Part shown: piece by piece, positions 52,369 through 64,000 of the stretch
How positions within the stretch are numbered: the stretch's first letter is position 1
Layout: every line of letters starts with the position of its first letter
NCBI RefSeq assembly: GCF_040958095.1
Contig: NC_091160.1
Span: forward strand, 43,122,935-43,186,934
Direction of reading: 5' to 3'
Length of the DNA stretch: 64,000 nucleotides
Source of the DNA: Procambarus clarkii
Taxonomy: Eukaryota > Arthropoda > Malacostraca > Decapoda > Cambaridae
Notes under the pieces: generated by a model
What the model was told of the DNA's origin: nothing
The model's database searches: none
What the model saw: the letters and a program-made list of their open reading frames with translations, nothing else
Translations under genes and position numbers: made by a program

Positions 52369-55300
52369 ATGGCTTACTCTGATCTTAAGGATGAGATTTG
52401 CAGTACTTGGCTGCAGTTAAGTGCCGAGCAAATGGCACAAGTTCGTTTAGCTCTGTTGGGAGTTTCTAGCTCGGTTGGGGAGTTTCCACGAATGCGAGAG
52501 ATCAGTAGATGTGCTGATCTGTCTTCTGCTCTGATTCTACTGGAAAAATGGATGCTTCTTACACCTCAGAAGTAAGCTATCCCTGCATAAAGCTGTTTGT
52601 AGTGACTATAAAGAGAATGCATTAAATTTTGATTCATATATTTACCTAAAAGTCATCATCACTAGTGGCCTCAAGGGCAACATGAAACTGGGGGCTTGTC
52701 AAAGGTTTCACAAGTATTGCTGAGCTTTTTCAGCTGAATTTTCAAATGAAATTTTCAACATGTGACCATAGTCGGCAGAATGACATGCAGGACATATGTC
52801 AAATATTACTCTTTTATATTGTATGCCTGTATACATGCATTTTTTAATTTGCATATGGGTTACGAAGTAGCTGGAGGAAAATCATATACTGTACTTGAAT
52901 ATGGTTTTCACAGCTTTAATCTACTTGGTTCCTGCATGATATCCTGAATTAACACAAATCAAACTTATAAGAAGGGAATTACAAATCATAATAAAGATTT
53001 CTACAACAAGAACAAATTAATATTGTCTAATGAATAAGATATTTCTAAATATCACAGGATATATTCCTTCAAAAGTTTCACAATCCAGCTTAAAAGTATA
53101 GTTTATGGGAAAAATAGGGTTATATGCCTGAGACCTCCAAATGTCTCCTAATGTCTACCATCCTCCCAACCACTTGGGCTGGACAGTAGAGCGACGGTCT
53201 CGCTTCATGCAGGTCAGCGTTCAATCCCCGACCGTCCAAGTGGTTGGGCACCATTCCTTTTCCCCCATCCCAACCCAAATACTTATCCTGACCCCTTTCA
53301 AGTCCTGCATAGTTGTAATTGCTTGGTGCTTATCCCTGATAATTCCCCCCCCCCCCCTGAGACCTCCAAATGGTCACTTTTTGCCACTGCACTTGATAAA
53401 ACACATACAATATTTTAACATTAATGTTTAATGCTCCCTCCACTTTGCAGCTACATATTCAGCACATAATGAGGTCCAGAATGCTTTTGCATGCACATGA
53501 CTAATCATTATTATAAGGGACAAATCATAATTTGTTTATTACAGTATATTATATCACTACTTTTCATTTGAAGTCCTATGGCTTTATTGCCTCTTTTGTT
53601 CTAATTCTTTTCTGGAGTTTAAATCAGACCAACCAAAAATTACTTTTCACATATAATTTTTCATTTATATGTGGAAAATTACCTGCCCCCTCTATAGTTC
53701 CATTCAAAATTCTTTTTGTTTTGTATAATGTATATAGTGTATATAGACAAAAATAGTTTAGTCTACATTTTTAATATAATAGAAAAACATGGACCAACTA
53801 ACACGTGAAGTTAGAAAAGGTTCAGAGATACGTCACCAGGCTAGGCCCCGAGCTAAAGAGTACAGTATGAGCTACGAGGAAAGATTGCTGGAACTAAACC
53901 TCACGACACTGAAAGACACAAGTTAGGGGAAACATCACTACCTATAAAATTCTCAGAGGAATTGACAGGGTAGATAAACTGTTTAGCATGGGTGGTACGT
54001 AAACAAAGGGACACAAGTGGAAACTTAGTACCCAAATGAACCACAGGGACATTTGAAAGAACTTTTTTCAGTGTCAGAGTAGTTAACAGATGAAATGCAT
54101 TTGGCAGTGATGTGGTGGAGGCAGATTCTAAAAAGAGTTTCGAATGTACTGTAGATATGATAGAGCCCAGTAGGCTCAGAAATCTGTACACCAGTTGATT
54201 GATAGTTGAGAGGTGAAACCAAAGATCCGAAGCTCAACCCCCGCAAGCACAACTATGAGAGTACTATACCAGGCCACAGATATGTTCTGCCTGCCTGCTA
54301 GTCAGGCTTAACTAGATTTATTATTGTTTCTGTTGTAGAATAGTGACCATGAGCCCAGCTCATTTGAACTTGGGTCCATGTTTGGTTCCTGGCTGCAGTT
54401 TCAGGTTACAGATTCCTCCTGGCTAGCAAGCAATGATTATTTTCTTTGTGGTATTAGTAGCTGTTGTTAGTTCCAGGTTCTTAAGGGTTAGTGTGCCTCC
54501 TGAGCCCATCCTCTCGAGTTGCCACACTGGACAGAAAATGGTGCACTAAAACACCTGAACCTAACCTAGTAACCCAGGCATAGAAAATGTGAATGTTTGT
54601 GAGCTACTATGATTTAAAGTACATCATATTTTGTCATTTAAGGATTTTGACATCAAAATGCACAGTATTATTAGTGAGAGGGGACAGATTAGCTTCCAAT
54701 TACTTCTATGTTATGTAAGCCAGAGAGGACCTTGACTTTCTAAATGAGGTCTTGCTCTATTCTCTCTTTTTGCAGCAGACCTTGACCCTTAAATGGCTTC
54801 AATCACAAGCGACAATTTTCCAAATAATTTTTTTTTACATTAGTTTACATTAGGACTTTAAATTAGCTGAGTCATTTAAGGGTTAAGGTCTATAACACTC
54901 GTCTAATTGGTGAATATCCCTGTCCTTAGTTCTGTCTTTCCCGCAGCTGTGTCTGTACCCAAGTTGTTTACTCCAATCCTCCTGGATCCAGTTTCCCTCT
55001 TCATGGCACATTTTACCTTCTGTTCACCCCATTTTTCATTACCCATATCTGAGAGATGATGTTTCAAGTAATATGAGACCATTCCCTTCAATGACATGGA
55101 GAATATTCAAGTAGAAAAATAATAACAAGAATATATGAATATGTAATTCTAGGTGAAGATAAAGTGGTGAGACTGTCACAAGTATATTGGGCATCAGTGT
55201 TAAATTTATTGTTTCAGGTGTTTATGCAGTTTTGTTTCACTTGCGAAGATTACTACATATTAAAAATATAATTGTTTATTCCCTGTATTAAAGACATTGA

Positions 55301-56234
55301 TATTAAAGTTGAAATAAGTTGTATTTCTAAATAGATTTTCCATTGAAGCAATTAATTTAAACTACATCCTCAGAGTTGACATTCTGTTGTGGCTAACTGA
55401 GCAAGTTGGGCCCCACACGCAGATGGTGAGAGCACGTATAGAGCAATACAAGAAGGTTTCTCTGCTACCTAATACCCACGAGAAGGAAATGCCTTCAGTA
55501 AAGCAAGATGATAATGCTCATTCTGATCCATTACTTCATCACCCAGTCTTTGATGAGGGTATGTCAGCCCATTCTTCTAATGTTGCCACTCTTACAAAAT
55601 ACAAATTGTTAATCTAACCATAAATGTACAAACCGGAGCAACCCGGTCCGACCTGGGAGCCGGTCGGCCGAGCGGACAGCACGCTGAACTTGTGATCCTG
55701 GGTTCGTTCCTGGGCGCCGGCGAGAAACAATGGGCAGAGTTTCTTTCACCCTATGCCCCTGTTACCTAGCAGTAAAATAGGTACCTGGGTGTTAGTCAGC
55801 TGTCACGGGCTGCTTCCTGGGGGTGGAGGCCTGGTCGAGGACCGGGCCGCGGGGACACTAAAGCCCCGAAATCATCTCAAAATAACCTCAAGATAACCCA
55901 CCTAACCTAACCAACCGACGCCTAGAAGCTGTGGAGTTTTGTGAGCCACTACATTTCAGAGTATTCTATAATTTGTAAGTTGGAGACCATAACATACAAA
56001 ATGAGACATACTGGTTGAAAGGACAGGTTGAGTTTGTACAGTATTGGATATTTGACTTGTTATTATACACTGTTTTTATTTCATTAAACTGTCTTGACAG
56101 TAGATGAAAAGTTCCATTCTGAGCATAGCACTTGGTTGCTTCCACTTCCTCCTTTCTGTCCCAACTTTTGATTTTATTTTATTTTATTTTTTTTTCTCGT
56201 GCTCTCTCTGTCTGTCTGTCTCTATCTCTGTCTC

Positions 56235-56294
<60 letters not shown>

Positions 56295-58480
56295 CGTCCT
56301 CCTCAGGATATGCTGTAGGCATTTCGATGCTGACTCATGTTAAAGGTTGGGAAGACCAACTAGCAATTAATGCCTCTTGGCAATTATATTTGGTAGTAAT
56401 AGCACTTGAAAGAGGTATAGAGTGAGCCTTCTCAACTTTATTATGCCCAAAATGCTGTGTATAACCTGTGACTTTATATAATAAACTCCTTTACCTACTA
56501 TATAACTACTTCAACATGTCCATTGTATATTGTATGAATAAATTTATAGTTATTACTTTCTTGCAGTGTGTGTGTATCTGAGCGAGAATTTACGAGGACG
56601 TTGGGCTGATCTTGGACGTAGTCTTGGCTTGGCTAATTTTGTCAGTGAACTGTTTCGTGAACCCACTGTGCGACAAAAAGATAAAGTATACCAGGTACAG
56701 TAACAGTCTGCATGTAGAACTTGATATGTTTGGCTTTATTAATACAGTATACGTATAATAATTATGTGGTAGTAAAGCTCCTATTTTACAAGTGTTTTGG
56801 TTTATTGCCTTTCTCTGTGATTAGTGACATTTACAAATTTATAATATACATACAATTTATACTATAATCATGTACTTTTCACAAATAAACTTATACTTTA
56901 TTATTTTAGTGCAGAAAAATTATATTGGATTTATTTTGGTACAGTACTGTATTGGGATAGACAGTGGACATGGCTGTAAGAAGCCTAGTTTCAGTGGTCC
57001 ATCGTCTTGTGGCACACATTAATTTCCATTGGCAAGGACAGAGAGCCCTGTACCTACTTATATCAAGATTCCCCCTCCCCCCTCTAGGCCAACTACTTAA
57101 TGATTGTAAAAGAAGCACACACATTGACTTTACCAGGCTCAAAAGTTTATTTAGCTTATGATTTTCCATGAAAGATCAGGGGAACCCATTCCAATAAATA
57201 ATTATGGAGATGTGGCTTCATGACAGTCTTCAGTAAAATTTCTGGCACCAACTCCAATGGAGGTTAGAATTTGGCTTGAACAACTAATTCGAACTTGATA
57301 GTTAAATTAAAACCAGCCGTACAATTTCTTCAAAGATGGGTCCATTAATTTTACCATACCCCAAACTTACTTTCGGGCAAAATTTGCTGACATTATTACT
57401 GCTATAAAACGGTATTTAAGGATATTGGGTCACATTCAAAGCTCTTCACAATCAAAATAAAAACTAGCCGTATAATCTATTTTCATAGTACAGTTGGATT
57501 CATCCTTGACTCCCAGTTGGGGATACCAGGTGCAATTTCCAGACAAGACAGAAATGGTTGGGCATGTTTCCTTTCGCCTAATGCATACGTTGACCTAGCA
57601 GTAAATAGGTTCCTGGGAGTTAGGCCACTGTGGTAGAGCTATATCCTGGTTAAGGTTAGTAGTTCAACGTTGATACTGTACCAGCCTAAATGGGAATTAT
57701 CTACTTTTTCTCATGCCAAAACTTCTTAATGATCATGATGAAATATTTTGAAAACCTCTTCCAATTAATAATCTAGGAGATATGGCATCAGCCATTACCA
57801 GATTACCATTTCTGGCACCTCTAATTACCCATACCGAATTAAAAAAAAAATATTGAGAAAAAAATTATCTGCTGGAATTTACTACAGTATACGTAACCAG
57901 ATTTCACCGTGGCTCTGTTTAAATAAATGCCCAGATTCCAAAGATCAGAATTTGGAGGAGATATCGGGTATGCAAAGTTGGTCCATTACTTAGAGGGTTG
58001 TATGGATTCCTTCGTGCCTCCTTTTGATAATACCGTAACTCACTTAAGAGCGTTGTATGGTGGTCCAGATTTTGAGGGTGCCTCTGTAATCATAAAAGTT
58101 TCCTTGTACTGTACTGTACAATATATCATACCTTTGTACTGTAGTACTAAAAATAATAATGTATAGAATAATTATAAAATTATGAAAAAAAAAATACTAT
58201 TATTACTATAAGCAGTTGAATTTACAGTTCAATACTGTATATGTATGTGCACGACTACTTATGTCATTACTGGACTAGAGGTGCGTGTATATTCATGCGT
58301 GCAAATAATGCAGAGCAGTTGTGTATGCAACATTGCATGGTTGTCCTTTTACTGTTGCAGATTTTAGAAGAATACAAAAGGCAAGCAGAAGGTGACCCAG
58401 TGACAGGACTGCTGGAGGCCTTAAAGAACTGTGGACTTAACCGCCAGCGCAATCATATAATTAATGAAATTCTCGCTTAA
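52369..58480 (+). CDS. FADD: FADD homologue, copy 2 (probably same locus)
   Basis: Exons 52369-52571, 55335-55558, 56307-56414, 56567-56694 and 58361-58480 encode the same 260-residue product as the gene at 26542-32681, with the same splice sites, phases and intronic insertions. The only notable change within the gene is the (TC)n tract before exon 3, 54 bp here against 80 bp. Synonymous as well as non-synonymous sites appear identical, which a real tandem paralogue would keep only if extremely young. Together with the adjacent 500-N gap this makes an unmerged allele or overlapping contig the best explanation; a true second gene remains possible. Confidence 0.75.
56239..56292. repeat. (TC)n, shorter allele at FADD exon-3 acceptor
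   Basis: A 54-bp TC tract, 26 bp shorter than at 30414-30493, again ending just before CCCCGTCCTCCTCAG. Confidence 0.97.
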
Positions 58481-59558
58481 TGCCTAGTAAGGTTTTGGCC
58501 CCCCTCACTGTGATGGGTCAAATGAAGTAATAATAGAAAGCAATTTACTGCAATATGAAAGTTCTGCCAAATGTTTTAAGTCTAAAGGATCCTGAAAATT
58601 CACCGAGACATGACGTCCAGAAAACAATATAAAAGTAATGTCGCCCATTGTGGTAGATCCAAATTTTTCAGAAATAGTTTGTCCAAGACCAGGGTCATTA
58701 AGTACAGTATTTTAATGATTGTACCATGAAAACATTATTATGATTGTCTTTAAAGAGAAAATAAAAATGAAATGTTAGATCTTGGGCCTATACTGTGTAT
58801 AAGAGGCTGAAATGCAAGTACCACAGTGAAAGTCAAATGAGCAAGAATACTTTTTTTATACAATAATATAAATCCTAATTTAATAATTTTGAAAACTCCA
58901 TTGCTTCTTTTACAAAGGTTTCCCGGGTATGTGCTTCATGCCCTTCTGAACACGCTATTTACATTCGGTATTAAAAAGTTTTGTAACAGCAAATGTATTC
59001 TTAAATTCTAGAAATTGCCATTTATTTCTAAATACAGCAATAAATTCGTCAATATTGTACTGTGTAAATTGACAAACTTAATGAATACCATTTACATTTT
59101 AATATGATTACGGTATACAGTAGATTTTTTATCCGCACTCCAGCCGTCTGTTGACCATTTACGTAACCATCCATGCCTCGAATTGAAACTGCTAGAAATG
59201 TCTAATTGCATCAGCTTCTGGTGTTGCCTGGGCCCACATCTATAAAATATCAAATTCTGGCCTGTACAGGAATCCAAGTTATTTAATAAGCAAATATAAA
59301 TTTCTGGTTTTATTTATGATATCCTATTCTAGTTTCTATAGCCCATTCATTCTTACATAAAATTATTTGAACAACTATTCAGAACGTCTCCAGTGGCAAG
59401 TTGGGTCATAGCCGAAAGGTACTAGGTTTAACTCCTGTTGCAGGACAAAAGCATTAAACCCGATGCCTCCTGTTCTAGCAGTAAATAGGTACCTGAAAGT
59501 GGCAACCATTGTGGGGTTGCATCTTGGGGCTTGTTGGTCGTTCAACACTGTGTGTGTG

Positions 59559-60171
59559 TGTAATTACCCAAGTGTAGTGTTTTGTTCTTAAAGTTCCAGG
59601 TCTCTGGAAATCTTCCCTATCGATTTTACCAATTCCTGTTACTATTTTGTATGTAGTGATCATATCACCTCTTTCTTCTGTCTTCTAGTTTTGGCATATT
59701 TAATGCCTCTAACCTCTCCTCGTAGCTCTTGCCCTTCAGTTCTGGTAGCCACTTAGTAGCGTGTCTTTGCACCTTTTCCAGTTTGTTGATGTGCTGCTTA
59801 AGATATGGGCACTGCATATTCTAGCTTTGGCCTAACAAAAGTCGTGAACAATTTCTTTAGTATATCGCCATCCATGTATTTAAAAGCAATTCTGAAGTTA
59901 AAAAGTGTGGCATAGGCTCCTCGCACAATATTCTTTGTGGTCCTCAGGTGATAAAGATCTAGGGGTGGTTCTAGATAGTTTTATATCAAATTCTTTAAAG
60001 ATTTCTCACATAATATATAGGTTGTGTGAGGTCTATGTTCTATTCCACATTCCATAACATGGCATTTATTAACATTAAATTCCATTTGCCAAGTGGTACT
60101 CCATATACTACTTTTGTCCAGGTCATCTTGAAGGGCATGACAATCATCCAAGTTTCTTATCCTTCCTAGTG
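59559..60171 (-). mobile_element. CR1 subfamily B fragment (duplicate of 33760-34372)
   Basis: Same decayed element with the same lesions as the first copy. Confidence 0.85.
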
Positions 60172-61347
60172 TGTGTGTGTTGGGGGGGGGGGGGGGGGGT
60201 GCTTTAAAAGCTTACTGGGTTGTCCATTATGGTAAACTTAGTTTTAAACAAGTTTATTCCAGTTTTACAGCATTGATTATCTGGGTGATAGTTACCTCAA
60301 AAGGTGGTGATACAGTTTTTGAACTCTTCCATTTTGCTAATGCTGTCATCTGAAATAAGTAGTTTATAATGTGATGTTCAATTCTATACTTATTGCTTTG
60401 GATTTATTGTACTGTAGTTCTGATGTCACTCGTCTTTCATCTTTTTGCTCCTGTATTAGTATCCTGTGTAACAACACAGCTGCCCACCGTGAGTGCCCAG
60501 CCCTCCAAGGTGGGCCTGGCATTTCCCACGAGTGTGCACTCACTAAATTGTGTGTACTCTTCAGTTTTCTTGCATATTTTCTTTTTCAATAGTTCATTTT
60601 GATACTGTTCAAAATAGAATTCTCTAAAGGGATATACCCAGTACTGTGCATACAAGGGCAAATGGAAAGACCAACATAATAAAAACTTATCTTTCCACAG
60701 TATTATAAAAGTATTGTCCTTTTTCTGAACACAGTTTTATCCATTGGGAGTTTACCTTTTGCATGTAGCTGAAGATAGTTTGGTGCACCATGCTGTAATC
60801 TGAGTACCAGAGGTGTATACACTTTGTATAAGCAGCTTTTCACCCAGTTGAACAGTTATAGTAGTTATCTATATATAAATGAATCAATGAAGCCCATAAC
60901 CATTTGAATTGAAGACAATTCCTGCAGACTAGTTACATCCATGATTTTGAAGTGTGTGATTCAGCTAGCATGTACAGCTTTACTCCATACTTTAGCTTTC
61001 AAGGTTAATAATCCAAAAACTTAACATTGTGCCTTCATCCAAAAATGTTTTGAAGATTGTATAATTGTTTTGCATTTGTGTAATAGATATTCCATGAATG
61101 TTTTAACTTTAGTCTGTCTTATTGTCTTTGGGAATGGCAGTGTTACAAGTATGAAAATACTTTACTTTTGATATTAATCGATTGCATTGAAAAAAGGTAC
61201 ATGCCACAATTTACCCATTTTCCAGTAAACTCATCATTGGCATCTTCACAACGCCCATAAACATTTAATCCAAAATATCTGGCAAGCTCTTACACCTCAT
61301 TCATTCCATTTACTGTTTGTTAGAAGCATTAGACATGCTTTGTGATG

Positions 61348-61571
61348 CACAAAGATGTGATGCACCAAACTATCCGAAGAAATATAAGAAAATTCACCTT
61401 CGCAAATAGAGTGGTAGACGGTTGGAACAAGTTAAGTGAGAAGGTGGTGGAGGCCAAGACCGTCAGTAGTTTCAAAGCGTTATATGACAAAGAGTGCTGG
61501 GAAGACGGGACACCACGAGCGTAGCTCTCATCCTGTAACTACACTTAGGTAATTACACTTAGGTAATTACA
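61348..61571 (+). mobile_element. CR1 subfamily B 3' end (duplicate of 35548-35771)
   Basis: Same C-terminal codons ending KECWEDGTPRA and the same TTAGGTAATTACAC tail. A single substitution upstream (T at 61221) distinguishes the surrounding copies. Confidence 0.9.
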
Positions 61572-64000
61572 AGTTTTACAATGTACCATAAATTTCAGCA
61601 AATCTCTCGATAAAATACCAGAGGACAGATTGGGCACTGCACATGTGGCAGTATCAACATCACTTTCAATTTCCTCCTCCACCTGCCATTTCAGTTTCAA
61701 CCACCTCACTTTAGAAACTTTCAAGATCAGAGAATTCCGAAAGCCTGGAATTTTGTTGGCGCAAGTTTCACTTTGCTGTACTCTTTGGGAACACTAATCT
61801 TTTGAGGGAGAAACAGCGTTTCTTTCCCCGCTTTCATCCTGGAGTAGCCGTGTCCTTGATCACTATCCATCTTCGAGTCAATTTAGCCGAGGAAAAATAG
61901 TGGGAACGGACACACGTGTTGGATGCAAGGGGAGGCCACAGCAGTCACTAGACACTAACAATGGGCCTACCATGTGGTGCAATGACGCCACATGGGTCAT
62001 CACATACAGACATTATGCACATTTAAGACACGTCTCAATAAGCAGGGAAAAACAGAATTAAATTAATTTTGGATGCAAAATGCATCAGCCAAAAGTGTTA
62101 ATATCCTGCAACATGGAAAAACTATTTTCATGTTGGATAGCATTTACTTTCATTCTGCTTATCAATTCTTAGTCAAGTGCTATAACAACTCATTTTTCAC
62201 TTATTTCCTACAGCCCATCTCTAAGGTGTCTAACGATTCAATTAATTTATCTATGCATATTTTATATTTTTGTACAAATAAAACAAAGTACAGTATATAT
62301 TAGTTTTATTTTTCAACTGCAAAAAATTCACATTTATACAGCACCACCTTTGATAATGAGCACCACATTAATAAACAAATTTAAAACTAGCAATATACTG
62401 TATGGTAGAGTACTTACTGTATTCAAGCTCCTAGAGCATATAAAATTTACACTTTCTCAGTACAGTATACCATTTCTGGCTGTATTTTTCCACCTCCAAT
62501 ATCTACAACTCAAGTCAAATGTAAACCATTTTGGGACTTTTAGGTAGTTTTAAAAGACTGTATACAGAGCACTGCTTTATGGAGGCAACTAATGCCCAAG
62601 TGAAGCTTTGAGATCATCATAATACGGCATGAATGGCAGTTTTGCTAGTAGGTATATATACTGTATTCTTACCAAGAATAGTATAGGAAGAACACTTCAA
62701 AATAATGAATAATATTCTTTCCAACAAACTTTATCCATTATAACAGTTGCAGAAACTTAACATGCACATCATATCAAGACATCAAATACTATATACATGC
62801 TGTACTGAAAATCTTGACATTTGAAAAAAGTATAACAAATGTACCAATTTAGATGAATAGCAAGCGACAAAATATTAAAAAAAATGTCCCTTTTTTTTTC
62901 CTCCACCACCTATGATTTGTGCTTCAATAACACGTAATGATTTTTATGTACTTACAGTACATGCCTAGAAATTAAGTCAATTTGCATATTATATATTGGT
63001 ACATTAGATCAATATCTGCCCAAGTTTTCCAACCAGTGTATTTTGATTTTATCCATTAACAGTGTATACAAGATAAAACGGCTTGCTTTTGTATTTATGA
63101 AGGCTTCTGTAGTCATTTGCCTCGCATTCTAACATCAAAAGTTATGAATAGAAGCTAATGTACTGGTGCCCCTTATTAAATTCATTTAAAATAGACTGTG
63201 CTAAAAAAATATAAACATGCATGACTGCGTGCCAGATTTGATTTAATATAAAACTAATTTCACTATTCAATGTGGCAATATATCAAGGCATCATATTGAA
63301 CATTAAGACAAAGTACAGTAATTAATTAAATTTAAAATATTCTAATTTGAAACTATTAAATATTTTTTTCTAAGTAGGTTTCATAAAATATTAAGAAAAC
63401 TTAAAAATTACAGTATTACGAATTAAGAGTTATTGGATAATTAAAAATATCTCTGGGGAAAGGGATAGAAAGAATCTTGCTCATGTCTCACAGGACAGAA
63501 TAGACATCTGCCTCCAATACTTCATTAAATGAACCATCTAATAAGTTTGGTCTACACGTTTTTTTTTTAGAGAGCACAGTAAAGAAAATTAGTGTAGCAT
63601 TCTGCAAGACAATGTACTTTAAAATTAAATAAGTTACGAATATACTTTTTTTTTTATTTTTTAAATTTTTAAAACCAATTTAAAACTTGTTATTTGGCAG
63701 CATAACCCAGAACCACAATTTAATAAATTCAGTTTTTGCCTTCTGTGGCCAACTTTAAAGCCAACTGATGAACGTTTATGAAATATTTCTTTTGGTAGAG
63801 AAATATATATTACAAGACATTTACCTGACGTGAGGTCCCTCAAGAAACTAGCAAGAGCCATTTAAATCCAACACCACATTGCTGTCATGCCCCTGACTGC
63901 AGTCTTCTGTTCCATCATCACATCATACTGTGAGGTGGAATCTATGGAGAAAAGGAAAAATTTAATTAGCGACGTGTAATCAATGGAAAAGGCATAACCC

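Larger units (their letters stand above)
45888..64000 (+). repeat. Large direct duplication, copy 2
   Basis: Collinear, near-identical repeat of 20056-38199. It contains the same SINEs (46722-46968, 52023-52117, 53137-53347, 55661-55900), CR1 pieces (48662-49566 minus, 53788-54266 plus, 59559-60171 minus, 61348-61571 plus), minisatellites (47618-48032, 50538-50995) and FADD gene as copy 1. It is still matching copy 1 where the window ends. Confidence 0.97.

Noticed and set aside
52369-58480. Second FADD gene as a genuine tandem paralogue
   Set aside because: The copy is near-identical including introns and repeat insertions and starts right after a fixed-length N gap; assembly overlap or allele is simpler, though not proven.

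Overview
The window is eukaryotic nuclear DNA, most likely from a decapod crustacean and probably a freshwater crayfish. This is inference from an interstitial (TTAGG)n array (the arthropod telomere motif), several CR1-clade LINE fragments, many tRNA-derived SINEs of a type I associate with crayfish, heavy microsatellite and minisatellite load, and intron-split animal genes with GT-AG junctions. No bacterial operons, rRNA, functional tRNA or CRISPR array was seen.

Layout. Positions 1-20 kb are gene-poor and repeat-dense: minisatellites with 16, 21, 24 and about 26 bp units, long AT, CA and GT tracts, two head-to-tail truncated CR1 LINEs (2805-4903), at least five SINE families (one inserted into another), palindromic or terminal-inverted-repeat elements (607-1037, 8671-8823, 10437-10674, 12781-12900, 13082-13330, 19141-19286) and stem-loop motifs resembling Helentron ends. 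From 20 to 33 kb the sequence quietens and holds a five-exon plus-strand gene (26542-32681) encoding a 260-residue protein with an N-terminal death-effector-like region and a C-terminal death domain, which I read as the FADD homologue. From 40.7 to 45.4 kb a minus-strand, seven-exon, 5'-incomplete gene encodes a gamma-butyrobetaine dioxygenase (BBOX1-like), ending abruptly at a run of exactly 500 N (45388-45887).

After the N run, 45888-64000 repeats 20056-38199 almost base for base, in the same order and orientation. The differences I saw are nearly all length changes in homopolymers and tandem repeats. The simplest reading is that two overlapping contig ends, or two alleles, were scaffolded side by side. 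The second FADD copy (52369-58480) is then probably the same locus, and the missing 5' end of the BBOX1-like gene should lie beyond the window.

The two genes are not functionally linked. FADD is an adaptor in arthropod IMD/caspase signalling; the dioxygenase makes L-carnitine. I see no convincing new multi-gene system. The most unusual items are the assembly duplication, a 93-bp inverted-repeat element enclosing telomeric repeats, and a microsatellite serving as the polypyrimidine tract of an in-frame, skippable FADD exon.
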